Assembly: GCA_030651695.1 (NCBI GenBank)
Contig: JAUSCD010000028.1
Coordinates: forward strand, 1-64,000
Length of the DNA stretch: 64,000 nt
Source of the DNA: Pseudohongiella sp.
GTDB lineage: Bacteria; Pseudomonadota; Gammaproteobacteria; Pseudomonadales; Pseudohongiellaceae
Direction: 5' to 3'
In this document: piece after piece, positions 44,044 through 53,155 of the stretch
Layout of the letters: every line of letters starts with the position of its first letter
How positions within the stretch are numbered: position 1 is the first letter of the stretch
Made by a program: the position numbers and the translations under genes
Notes under the pieces: model-generated
What the model saw: the letters and a program-made list of their open reading frames with translations, nothing else
What the model was told of the DNA's origin: nothing
Database searches by the model: none

Positions 44044-45183
44044 ATGTCGATTGTCATCAGTGTGCCCAAAGAAACCCGTGCCAGCGAGCAACGGGTGGCA
44101 TTGGTCCCCGATATTGTCAAAAAACTCAATGCCATGGGCGCAACTGTCCGCATTCAATCAGGAGCCGGTGATCTGGCGGGCTACGGCGACGCCGACTATG
44201 AAGCAGCATCAGCTACGATAGTTACCGACCTGCAATCTTTGTATCAGTCTGCTGATATCGTATTGACCGTAAACCCGTTAGAAGGCGAACAAATTCTGCA
44301 TTTAAAAGACGGTTCAATTCTGATTGGTTACCAGAATCCGTGGACGCAAACTGAGCGCTTCAGCGCCCTGAAAGACAAACACATCAGCGCTTTTTCCATG
44401 GAAATGGTGCCGCGTATTTCGCGTGCCCAGGCTATGGATACACTGTCCTCTCAGGCCTCAATTGCCGGTTATAAATCAGTGCTGATGGCAGCGTCTTTGT
44501 CAGGCAAATTTTTGCCGATGATGACAACGGCAGCGGGCACTGTCCGCCCTTCCAAAGTGTTGATCATTGGCGCTGGTGTTGCCGGGCTGCAGGCCATTGC
44601 GACGGCGCGTCGTCTGGGCGCAATTGTTGAAGGTTACGATGTGCGGGCCGCGGTGAAAGAACAGGTTGAATCACTGGGCGCAAAGTTTGTTGATATCGAC
44701 ATCAAGGCCGAAGGCAGCGGCGGTTACGCACGAGAGCTGACTGCAGAAGAAAAACAATTACAACAGGACATTCTGGCTCGCCATGTTGCCGCGGCAGACG
44801 TTGTTATTTGTACCGCCGCCATTCCCGGCCGTCCTTCACCGCGCATCATTACCACTGCCATGGTAGAAGCGATGAAAGGCGGCTCAGTGATTGTGGATCT
44901 GGCGGCGGAAGGCGGTGGCAACTGCGAGCTCACTCAGGCCGGCAAATCTGTTGTGCATCAGCGTGTCACAGTTTTTGGTCCGGTCAACGTGGCAGCCACC
45001 GTACCCAATCATGCCAGTGAGCTGTACTCAAAAAACCTGCTGAATATGCTGAGCCTGATCATCAAAGACAAGGCCGTGCATATTGATCTTGAGGATCAGA
45101 TTCTGAGGGACAGTCTGATCACCCATGCCGGAGAAATTGTAAACGCCGGTGTGCTTGAACGGCTGCAAAACACGGGTGCATAA
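44044..45183 (+). CDS. pntAA: NAD(P) transhydrogenase subunit alpha part 1
   Basis: 379-residue soluble NAD(H)-binding domain I of proton-translocating transhydrogenase. VPKETRASEQRVALVP opens the protein and the Rossmann motif is VLIIGAGVAGLQAIATARRLGA; RQ-loop residues (GYQNPWTQTE) are in place. AAAAGGAG precedes the ATG. Part 2 and beta follow in order, the split three-gene form rather than the fused PntA of E. coli. Confidence 0.97.
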   Translation: MSIVISVPKETRASEQRVALVPDIVKKLNAMGATVRIQSGAGDLAGYGDADYEAASATIVTDLQSLYQSADIVLTVNPLEGEQILHLKDGSILIGYQNPWTQTERFSALKDKHISAFSMEMVPRISRAQAMDTLSSQASIAGYKSVLMAASLSGKFLPMMTTAAGTVRPSKVLIIGAGVAGLQAIATARRLGAIVEGYDVRAAVKEQVESLGAKFVDIDIKAEGSGGYARELTAEEKQLQQDILARHVAAADVVICTAAIPGRPSPRIITTAMVEAMKGGSVIVDLAAEGGGNCELTQAGKSVVHQRVTVFGPVNVAATVPNHASELYSKNLLNMLSLIIKDKAVHIDLEDQILRDSLITHAGEIVNAGVLERLQNTGA

Positions 45184-45210
45184 ATACCATTATAAAAAGG
45201 GGAGTACATC

Positions 45211-45531
45211 ATGATTGAAGGATTAGCCGCACTTTATATTTTTCTGCTTGCCGGATTTACAGGTTTTGAAATCATCAGCCGTGTGCCAGTCATTCTGCAC
45301 ACACCGCTGATGTCCGGATCAAACTTTGTACATGGCATTGTGCTGGTCGGCGCCATGATTGCACTGGGCATCGCAGAAACCACCTCACAGCAGGTGATCG
45401 GGTTTGTTGCAGTTCTGCTCGCTGCCGGTAACGCTGTTGGTGGCTATGTGGTCACCGAACGCATGCTGGAGATGTTCAAAACCACCGGCAAACCAGGCAG
45501 TGGTTCAGACAAGCAGGGAGCCCACAAATAA
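45211..45531 (+). CDS. pntAB: NAD(P) transhydrogenase subunit alpha part 2
   Basis: 106 residues with three to four membrane helices, the membrane part (dII) of the alpha subunit: FLLAGFTGFEIISRVP, HTPLMSGSNFVHGIVLVGAM. AAAAGGGGAG precedes the start. The stop is directly adjacent to the pntB ATG. Confidence 0.96.
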   Translation: MIEGLAALYIFLLAGFTGFEIISRVPVILHTPLMSGSNFVHGIVLVGAMIALGIAETTSQQVIGFVAVLLAAGNAVGGYVVTERMLEMFKTTGKPGSGSDKQGAHK

Positions 45532-46956
45532 ATGGAACTCATCATTCAGATAAGTTATTTGCTGGCAGCTGTCCTGTTTATTCTTGGCCTCAAGCAAATG
45601 AGTTCGCCGGTCACTGCAAGACGCGGCATCCATTGGGCCGGCGCCGGCATGGTAGTGGCCACACTGGTGACATTTGCTGCTGAAGAAATTACCGGTAACG
45701 AACAGGCTGCCACCAACGTGATGCTGATTATCATCGCCATTGGGCTTGGTGGCGGTTACGCCTGGTACACCGGCAAACGTGTGGCGATGACTGACATGCC
45801 GCAGATGATTGCCATGTACAACGGCATGGGTGGCGGCGCAGCAGCAGCGATTGCAGCCGTTGAGTTATTAAAGGCACAGGCGGCTGTTCAGGCGGGCAGG
45901 GCAAGCAGCATACATGACTATCTGGGCGCAGATGTTGCGGTATTGGCGATTCTTGGCGCCATCATCGGCACCATCGCGTTCAGCGGTAGCATCATTGCCT
46001 GGGCCAAGCTGGACGGGCGCCTGAACAGCAACAAACTGCTGCCACAACAACAGCTGATCAATCTGGTGCTGGCAGTTGTACTGATTGGACTGGCGATTGG
46101 TGTTTACCTTGCAGGCTCGCTAAACCTGATCATCGCATTTTTTGTACTCGCGCTTGTGCTTGGTGTGTTTATCACCGTCCCGGTGGGCGGCGCCGATATG
46201 CCGGTGATCATCTCACTGTTTAATGCACTGACCGGACTGGCGGTGGGTTTTGAAGGATATGTGCTCGGTAATGCAGCGATGATCATCGCCGGCACCGTGG
46301 TTGGTTCAGCCGGCACATTGTTGACCCACCTGATGGCCAAAGCCATGAACCGGTCAGTAGCCAATGTATTTTTCAGCGGCTTTGGCACTGGTCCGGCGGC
46401 AGCTGCAGCTGCCGATGTCGATGGCACCCAGAAAGAAATACAGGCTCAGGACGCTGGCATCATGATGGCCTATGCCAATCAGGTGATCGTAGTACCCGGT
46501 TACGGCATGGCGGTAGCGCAGGCCCAGCACAAAATCTGGGAACTGACGCAGTTGCTGACCGAAAAAGGGGTGAAGGTAAAGTTTGCCATTCACCCGGTTG
46601 CCGGTCGTATGCCCGGCCATATGAACGTATTGCTGGCTGAGGCTGGTGTGCCTTATGACATGATTTATGACATGGAGGACATTAACGCTGACTTCCCGAA
46701 TACCACGGTGACCCTGGTAATCGGTGCCAACGATGTGGTGAACCCGGCAGCTAAAAAAGATCCGGCCAGCCCGCTCTACGGCATGCCGACTCTGAACGCA
46801 GAGGCGTCGCAGAATGTGATTGTTATCAAACGTGGTCGCGGCACTGGTTTCTCGGGTGTTGAGAACTCGCTGTTTGTTGCGGATAACACCCGGATGCTGT
46901 TTGGTGACGGACAGAAAGTTGCCAATGAATTGATTCAGGCTGTTAAAGAGCTGTAA
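45532..46956 (+). CDS. pntB: NAD(P) transhydrogenase subunit beta
   Basis: 474 residues. The N-terminal membrane helices (dII) are followed by the soluble NADP(H)-binding dIII, with VIVVPGYGMAVAQAQ, HPVAGRMPGHMNVLLAEA and GANDVVNPAA signatures. The complex uses the proton gradient to reduce NADP+ with NADH in the inner membrane. The GDPD-amidase gene starts 12 bp downstream and may share the transcript. Confidence 0.97.
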   Translation: MELIIQISYLLAAVLFILGLKQMSSPVTARRGIHWAGAGMVVATLVTFAAEEITGNEQAATNVMLIIIAIGLGGGYAWYTGKRVAMTDMPQMIAMYNGMGGGAAAAIAAVELLKAQAAVQAGRASSIHDYLGADVAVLAILGAIIGTIAFSGSIIAWAKLDGRLNSNKLLPQQQLINLVLAVVLIGLAIGVYLAGSLNLIIAFFVLALVLGVFITVPVGGADMPVIISLFNALTGLAVGFEGYVLGNAAMIIAGTVVGSAGTLLTHLMAKAMNRSVANVFFSGFGTGPAAAAAADVDGTQKEIQAQDAGIMMAYANQVIVVPGYGMAVAQAQHKIWELTQLLTEKGVKVKFAIHPVAGRMPGHMNVLLAEAGVPYDMIYDMEDINADFPNTTVTLVIGANDVVNPAAKKDPASPLYGMPTLNAEASQNVIVIKRGRGTGFSGVENSLFVADNTRMLFGDGQKVANELIQAVKEL

Positions 46957-46968
46957 AGGGATCTGTTT

Positions 46969-49434
46969 ATGCGACCTGTCTGGTGCACCGTTGCCATTTT
47001 TGTACTGCTTGCAAACTCCTCGCTTGCACGAGCGCAGGAGTTTGACCTGCAAGCCCACCGCGGCGGCATTGGCCTGGTCACTGAAAGCACACTCAAGGCC
47101 TTTGCCAACGCGCTGGAGCTCGGTGTCAGTACCTTGGAGCTGGACACACAACTGACTGCGGATGGGCACGTGGTTGTCACCCATGACAGACAGGTGCTCG
47201 CGCATCGCTGCCTGGATACCGCACCTGTTTTTGCCAATGATCCTGAATTTCCCTACGTCGGCAAATATATAAAAGACTTGTCACTGGCTCAGATCAGAAC
47301 ACTGGACTGCGGCTCACAACGCGCAGAACCACACGCTGGCCAGCAGACTGTTGCGGGCGAGCGCATGGTGCTGTTATCGGATGTATTCGATCTGGTCAAA
47401 CGCTACGGCGCTGACAACGTCATGTTAAACATTGAAACCAAAGTCGAAGCCGGTGCGCCACATGAAACAGCACCTCGCGAAGACTTTGTCAGCGCTGTAA
47501 TAGAGCAAGTACAAAAACATAATATGTTGGGTCAGGTCAGCATTCAGAGTTTCGATTGGGGCGCACTGATGCTGGTGCGCCAACTGGAGCCGGCGTTACC
47601 CATCATCGCTTTGTCCAATGCGCAGTCTTTCCTGCAATGTGGAATGCCCGGCGCCTCGCCTTGGACCGGCGGCATCGACATGGATGATTTTGATTGCAAT
47701 CTGCCTGCTGCAGCAGCGTCCTTTGGTGCTGATGCGATTTCGCCAGTGCATGGTTTGCCTCAGAACGGCCGCGTCACCGATGCAGATTATCAGGCATTTA
47801 CCACCCCTGAGATGGTGCAACAGGCGCATGCGCTTGGTCTCAGGGTTATTCCGTGGACAGTGAACGATGCCGCCACCGCTGAGTCTCTGATTCGCATCGG
47901 CATTGACGGCATTATCACCGATTACCCGGACATGCTGCGAGACGTACTAATCACGACGGGTCGCGACTTACCCGCTGCATACGCCAAACCCGAACCGGAC
48001 CTGGCTGAGAAATCCATACGCACATTGCAACAGCTTTTGTCCTCAGGCGAAACCAGTTCCGCACAACTGGCTCAGCATTATCTGAACAGAATTGCGGCCT
48101 ATGACGATCAAGGCCCGCAGCTGAACACGATGATCAGTCTCAACAACAACGCACTGGCCCAGGCGCGTGAACTGGATGCTGAACGTCAGCTATCTGGCCC
48201 GCGCAGCCTTCTTCACGGCATTCCGATTGTCATCAAAGACAACTACAACACCACGGATATGCCCACAACCGGCGCATCCCTCTCACTGGCCGATTTTATA
48301 CCCAGCCACGAAGCCACGCAGGTGACAAAACTGCGCGAAGCCGGCGCAATAATTCTTGGAAAAACCAATCTCCACGAATTTGCTTATGGCATTACCAGCA
48401 TCAGTTCTCTTGGCGGACAAACACGCAACCCCTATGATCTGCAACGTGTGCCAGGTGGCTCCAGCGGTGGCACAGCCGCCGCCGTTGCAGCGAATCTTGC
48501 AGTCATTGGCATGGGTTCAGACACCTGTGGTTCCATTCGTATTCCGGCGGCGTTTAATAATCTGGTTGGCCTGAGACCCACAAAGGGGCTGAGCAGTATT
48601 TATGGCATCATGCCCTTGTCGCACACTCAGGATGTGGCCGGGCCCCTGGCACGCAGTGTTGAAGATCTTGCAATCGTGCTGGACCTGACCGTTGGGTATG
48701 ATCCCGCTGATCCGGATACTGCTGTCATGCAGGGCCTGCCGCATCCCCGTTTTGCAGATCACCTTGGCAGTGAAAGCATCGCAGGGCTTCGTATCGGAAG
48801 ACTAAGCACATGGATGGACGCTGCCGATCCGCAGGTCCGCGCTCAGATTGATGCGGCTTTGCAGTTCCTCACAGATCACGGAGCGCAGGTGGTGAATTTC
48901 GAGTTACCCGGGATGGCTACACTGTTGTCCCAATCAGGTTTGATCGCCCACGAATTTGAAACTGATCTGGATGCTTACCTGCAATACTTTGGTAATAAAG
49001 ATTATCCCAGCCTGGAGGCAATTGTGGCTGGCGGAGAATTTCACGAGGCGGTTGCTGGTCTGCTCAGTCGTAGCGCTGCCTCTGAACAGAATACACAAGC
49101 TTATCAGGCGGCGCTGAATGCGCGCTCGGAATTGCAACAGGCAATTATTGCCAGTATGGATGCACAATCTCTTGATCTGATCGCTTACCCACCGATAGCT
49201 TCACTGCCAGCACTGATAGGTGAACCACAGCCCGGGAACAATTGTTCACTCAGCGGCAACTCAGGCTTCCCGGCCATGTCTCTGCCTGTGGGTTTCAGCA
49301 CAGAAGGATTGCCGATTGGCATGGAACTTCTCGGACAACCAATGAGTGACACCAGACTGCTTGCGATTGCTTATGCGATAGAACAGATAAGCTCACAACG
49401 AATGCCACCCCATACCGCTCCGGTATTGCGATGA
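46969..49434 (+). CDS. secreted glycerophosphodiester phosphodiesterase-amidase fusion
   Basis: 821 residues. A signal peptide (1-22, cleaved near ARAQ) is followed by a GDPD domain (about 25-330) with the catalytic set H30-R31 (AHRGG), E57, D59 and H72 (VVTHD). After a short linker (about 335-350) comes an amidase-signature domain with the Ser-Ser-Lys triad: K423 (VIKDNY), S498 (GGSSGG) and S522 (TCGSIRIP). Both active sites look intact. The two domains are normally separate proteins. The substrate could be an N-acyl phospholipid or its deacylated product, cut at both ester and amide bonds, but that is inference. Confidence 0.9.
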   Translation: MRPVWCTVAIFVLLANSSLARAQEFDLQAHRGGIGLVTESTLKAFANALELGVSTLELDTQLTADGHVVVTHDRQVLAHRCLDTAPVFANDPEFPYVGKYIKDLSLAQIRTLDCGSQRAEPHAGQQTVAGERMVLLSDVFDLVKRYGADNVMLNIETKVEAGAPHETAPREDFVSAVIEQVQKHNMLGQVSIQSFDWGALMLVRQLEPALPIIALSNAQSFLQCGMPGASPWTGGIDMDDFDCNLPAAAASFGADAISPVHGLPQNGRVTDADYQAFTTPEMVQQAHALGLRVIPWTVNDAATAESLIRIGIDGIITDYPDMLRDVLITTGRDLPAAYAKPEPDLAEKSIRTLQQLLSSGETSSAQLAQHYLNRIAAYDDQGPQLNTMISLNNNALAQARELDAERQLSGPRSLLHGIPIVIKDNYNTTDMPTTGASLSLADFIPSHEATQVTKLREAGAIILGKTNLHEFAYGITSISSLGGQTRNPYDLQRVPGGSSGGTAAAVAANLAVIGMGSDTCGSIRIPAAFNNLVGLRPTKGLSSIYGIMPLSHTQDVAGPLARSVEDLAIVLDLTVGYDPADPDTAVMQGLPHPRFADHLGSESIAGLRIGRLSTWMDAADPQVRAQIDAALQFLTDHGAQVVNFELPGMATLLSQSGLIAHEFETDLDAYLQYFGNKDYPSLEAIVAGGEFHEAVAGLLSRSAASEQNTQAYQAALNARSELQQAIIASMDAQSLDLIAYPPIASLPALIGEPQPGNNCSLSGNSGFPAMSLPVGFSTEGLPIGMELLGQPMSDTRLLAIAYAIEQISSQRMPPHTAPVLR

Positions 49435-49503
49435 GCTTATACATTATGCCGGACGTGACTCAGCAAGGTCTCGGTCTCGACACAGGCTCCCAGGGAAACG
49501 GAG

Positions 49504-52500
49504 TCAAAAGGCCCCTCCCAACAAGGCCGCATTCCCGCCCGCAGCTGCAGTATTAATAGTCAACGTTTGCTCTGTGGCAAAGCGGTACATCTGCCTTGGA
49601 TCACAAGCTTCATCAGCGGAAATAACTGGCACGATTGCAGTGCAGTGTTGAGCCAATTGCTGTCGCACTGTGCTTGTAGAATTATTTTCCCCATGTGCAA
49701 ATGCCAAAACGTCAATGTTGTACCCTTCCACCGCAAAGACATCACTGAACAGGCTTTCAACGCTGCCATGAAACAGCTGAACTACCGATTCCGGCACTCC
49801 TGCCAGCAACAATATATCCAATAGCCGCTGCACTGACTCCCTGTTGTTGTCGACAAGAATTGCTACCGCATTACCTGCCAGCAATGCAGCGACCACTGCG
49901 GCTGTAAGCACCTGCACATCGACGCCCGCCCCCGCACTCATCACAAGACACACGCCGCGACCACGGCAGCGCAGTTCATTTTTTTCTCCGGTGGGTCCTG
50001 GCAGAATTTTGGGGGCAAAATCGGAGAAAGCCTGAGTGACAAACTGTTGAACCATATCTGCGACTGGTAAATCCAACCTTTTTATGAGCTGACTGATGGT
50101 TTCCGCCCGCCGCTCCAACTGCACTACATTCCAGCTGCGGTGCGCTTCTTTCAATTCCACAAGACGTGAAGCAAACGGCTGATTGCGCATGCCGCCATGT
50201 GTCACTACAGGGGGATTTGACTGCAGCAGCCCACTGGCAGGAATGGCTGCCGCAGCGCAGAACCGGCGTAGGTAGAACGGTCCTCCGGCTTTGGGCCCGG
50301 TGCCAGACAGACCTTCTCCGCCGAACGGCTGCACACCTACCACTGCACCTGTCATGCTGCGATTGATATAGACATTACCTGCACGGGCGCATGCTGCAAG
50401 TCGCTCAGCGCGACTATCAATGCGGGTTTGTATGCCCATGGTCAGGCCATAACCGAGCATGTTGATCTGCGCAACCACTGCTTCGGGCTCTCCTTGCCAG
50501 CGCAGCACTTGCAAAACAGGTCCAAAAATCTCTCCTCCCACCTCGCTTATTTTTTTAATCCGGAACGCGATCGGCGCGATGACGCGTGTTTTTAACTCGT
50601 CCGGGGCCGCGCTGGCAAAAGGTGACCGGCAAATCAGAACTGCCTCTCGTTTCAGTCGCTCGATCTGCGCAATGACATTGTCATAGGCCTCGTCGTCGAT
50701 CAGCGGTCCAACATCAGTCGCGAGATCCGACGGATCGCCAACCGACAATTCCTGCATGGCGCCCGCCAACATTTCAATCACCTGGTCAGCAATACTGTCA
50801 TGCACACATAACAGACGCAGCGCTGAACAGCGTTGTCCGGCGCTTCCGAACGCACTCTGCACAACAGCATCCACAACCTGTTCAGGCAACGCGGTTGAAT
50901 CAACCAGCATGGCATTGATGCCACCGGTTTCGGCGATCAAGGGCACTGCTGGCCCGGATTTTTGTGCCAGCGCCCGGTTGATAATCTGTGCCACCTGGAG
51001 TGATCCGGTAAAACAAACACCCGCGCAGAGTGAGTGGGCAATCAAGGCGGCACCAATGCGCTCGCCGTCGCCGTGCAACATCTGCAATGCTTGTTCAGGA
51101 ACTCCGGCCTGATACAGCAGCGCTATCATCCTTCTTGCAATAAAGGGCGTCTGCTCCGCCGGTTTGGCAGCCACTGTATTTCCTGTGATCAGCGCTGCAG
51201 CAATCTGGCCGGTAAAAATAGCCAACGGAAAATTCCAGGGACTTATACACACAAACACCCCGCGCCCTTGTGGTTGAAGAGCTTCGGCCTCATCAGCGTA
51301 ATAACGCAGAAAGTCTACGGCTTCGCGCACCTCTGCAATACCATCATCCGGCGTTTTGAAAGCTTCTTTGGTAAGCAGGGCACAAAACTCAGGCAGCTGC
51401 GCCTCCAGCATGTCCGCCGCCTGACGCAGCACCATTGCGCGCTCATTGACCGGAGTGGCATTCCACAGCGGATAAGCCCGCGACAGCTGAGTCATGGCGT
51501 AATTTACCTGTGTGTCGGGGCTCTGCGGACACTGGGGCACAGATATCTTGTCGAGTTCGCTTAGTATAGGCGCGCGCTGATAGCAGTCGGTAATATCGAC
51601 ACCGCGTGAATTTGCCCGGCCCTGCCCATGAGTGTTGCGGAACAGATCGTGCGGCAACGCCAGACATCCCTCTGCCATCACATGCGTTAACGGAGACGCC
51701 AGCAACCCGGCTGGTGTCACGGAAGAGTCTCCCAGTTGGCGAACAAACGAAGAGTTGGCGCCATTTTCCAGCAGACGCCGCACCAGATAGGCCAATAGAT
51801 CCCTGTGTTCCCCGACTGGCGCATAGACGCGGCAGTTTACGCCCGGATCCTTGAGCACCTCACGGTAGATCCCTTCACCCATGCCATGCAATCTTTGCAG
51901 CTCATAATCTGCACCCGCTGCCTTCGCCATGCACAAAATCGCTGCGATGGTGCTGGCATTGTGCGTAGCAAATTGTGGATAAATGACGTCCGCCTGCGTC
52001 AGCAGCACCTTTGCACATGCGAGGTATGACACGTCAGTATGCTGTTTCCGGGTAAATACCGGGTAGGCTGCCACACCCAGTTCTTGTGCCCGTTTAATCT
52101 CCGCGTCCCAATATGCGCCCTTGACCAATCGCACTCTGAAGAACATTTGGTAGCGTCTGGCGACTGCTGAAACTTCGTGAATCACTGACACAGCCCGGGT
52201 CTGGTAGGCCTGCACTGCCAGACCCAATCCTTGCCAATGCGGGAATTGCACAGACAGGCGCTGAGCCAGCACCTCTAACAGATCCAGAGACAATTCAAGC
52301 CTGTCGACTTCCTCCGCATCCATGGTCAGATTGATATTGGCAGCAGCCGCTGATGCAACCAACTGCCAGAGCCGTGGTAACAATTCGGCGAACACCCGTT
52401 TACGCTGCAACACCTCATAACGCGCGCATAGCGCACTGAGTTTGATGGAAATACCGTCAGTCGATGCGGGTGTCGCAGCAATTGCAGAAATCGCCGCCAT

Positions 52501-53112
52501 ATAGGACGCCTGATAGCGTCGGGCATCTGCATCGGTACGGGCGCCCTCACCCAACATATCGAAAGAAAAGCGCAATGACTGATGACGTTTCCGCGCCTGT
52601 CCGGCCTCGCCGATAGCCTCGGCGATTGTTCGGCCGAGCACAAATTGTCGTCCCAGCAAATGTAATGACCGTACGGTTGCTGCCACAACAGCCCCGGCCC
52701 CGAGCCGGTTAAATATTCCACCCGCCCCCTCAGCTTCCGGCAGAAATTTTTTAGAAAAAGAAATGACAGAAGCTGACCAACTGCCTCTGAATTCAGCGTG
52801 GCCAAGCTGATCGGATGTCAAAGCGATAGCTGTGGGCATATCCGGCACGCGCAGCAAAGCTTCGGCCAGACGCATGAGTGCCAGACCTTCATTGCTGGTG
52901 ATGGGAAACTCACGCATCAGGGATTCAAGAGCCCAGAACGGTGCCGGGTTTGCGCGCACCTGGTCGACCCAGGGTCTGGCAAGCGACACCACCTGTGACC
53001 AGTCCAGCGTGTCTCCCGCCAGACTGTCAGTCAGCTCGTTGACTACCTCTGCCTCGTTGCGATACGGGCTCGGCAATCGGGGTGCTTCCGGTGTAAGCGC
53101 AAATGCGCTCAT
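49504..53112 (-). CDS. putA: bifunctional proline dehydrogenase / P5C dehydrogenase PutA
   Basis: Oxidises proline to glutamate in two steps. 1202 residues: an alpha and FAD-dependent PRODH barrel (about 60-480; MFFRVRLVKGAYWD, RLHGMGEGIY) is followed by an ALDH domain (about 560-1000) with catalytic C762 in SAGQRCS. A degenerate ALDH-like C-terminal domain follows. The N-terminus lacks the ribbon-helix-helix domain of E. coli PutA, so it cannot repress itself. Upstream on the same strand, 43 bp away, is a histidine-kinase-like gene. Confidence 0.97.
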   Translation of the reverse strand: MSAFALTPEAPRLPSPYRNEAEVVNELTDSLAGDTLDWSQVVSLARPWVDQVRANPAPFWALESLMREFPITSNEGLALMRLAEALLRVPDMPTAIALTSDQLGHAEFRGSWSASVISFSKKFLPEAEGAGGIFNRLGAGAVVAATVRSLHLLGRQFVLGRTIAEAIGEAGQARKRHQSLRFSFDMLGEGARTDADARRYQASYMAAISAIAATPASTDGISIKLSALCARYEVLQRKRVFAELLPRLWQLVASAAAANINLTMDAEEVDRLELSLDLLEVLAQRLSVQFPHWQGLGLAVQAYQTRAVSVIHEVSAVARRYQMFFRVRLVKGAYWDAEIKRAQELGVAAYPVFTRKQHTDVSYLACAKVLLTQADVIYPQFATHNASTIAAILCMAKAAGADYELQRLHGMGEGIYREVLKDPGVNCRVYAPVGEHRDLLAYLVRRLLENGANSSFVRQLGDSSVTPAGLLASPLTHVMAEGCLALPHDLFRNTHGQGRANSRGVDITDCYQRAPILSELDKISVPQCPQSPDTQVNYAMTQLSRAYPLWNATPVNERAMVLRQAADMLEAQLPEFCALLTKEAFKTPDDGIAEVREAVDFLRYYADEAEALQPQGRGVFVCISPWNFPLAIFTGQIAAALITGNTVAAKPAEQTPFIARRMIALLYQAGVPEQALQMLHGDGERIGAALIAHSLCAGVCFTGSLQVAQIINRALAQKSGPAVPLIAETGGINAMLVDSTALPEQVVDAVVQSAFGSAGQRCSALRLLCVHDSIADQVIEMLAGAMQELSVGDPSDLATDVGPLIDDEAYDNVIAQIERLKREAVLICRSPFASAAPDELKTRVIAPIAFRIKKISEVGGEIFGPVLQVLRWQGEPEAVVAQINMLGYGLTMGIQTRIDSRAERLAACARAGNVYINRSMTGAVVGVQPFGGEGLSGTGPKAGGPFYLRRFCAAAAIPASGLLQSNPPVVTHGGMRNQPFASRLVELKEAHRSWNVVQLERRAETISQLIKRLDLPVADMVQQFVTQAFSDFAPKILPGPTGEKNELRCRGRGVCLVMSAGAGVDVQVLTAAVVAALLAGNAVAILVDNNRESVQRLLDILLLAGVPESVVQLFHGSVESLFSDVFAVEGYNIDVLAFAHGENNSTSTVRQQLAQHCTAIVPVISADEACDPRQMYRFATEQTLTINTAAAGGNAALLGGAF

Positions 53113-53155
53113 GTCGTGCCCTCACGTCAGTGAATGGCGCTGGTTAATGGCATGG

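Noticed and set aside
46354-47205. 283-codon open frame on the minus strand across pntB and the GDPD gene
   Set aside because: It covers the ends of two convincing genes in the other direction, and its protein looks like an antisense product.
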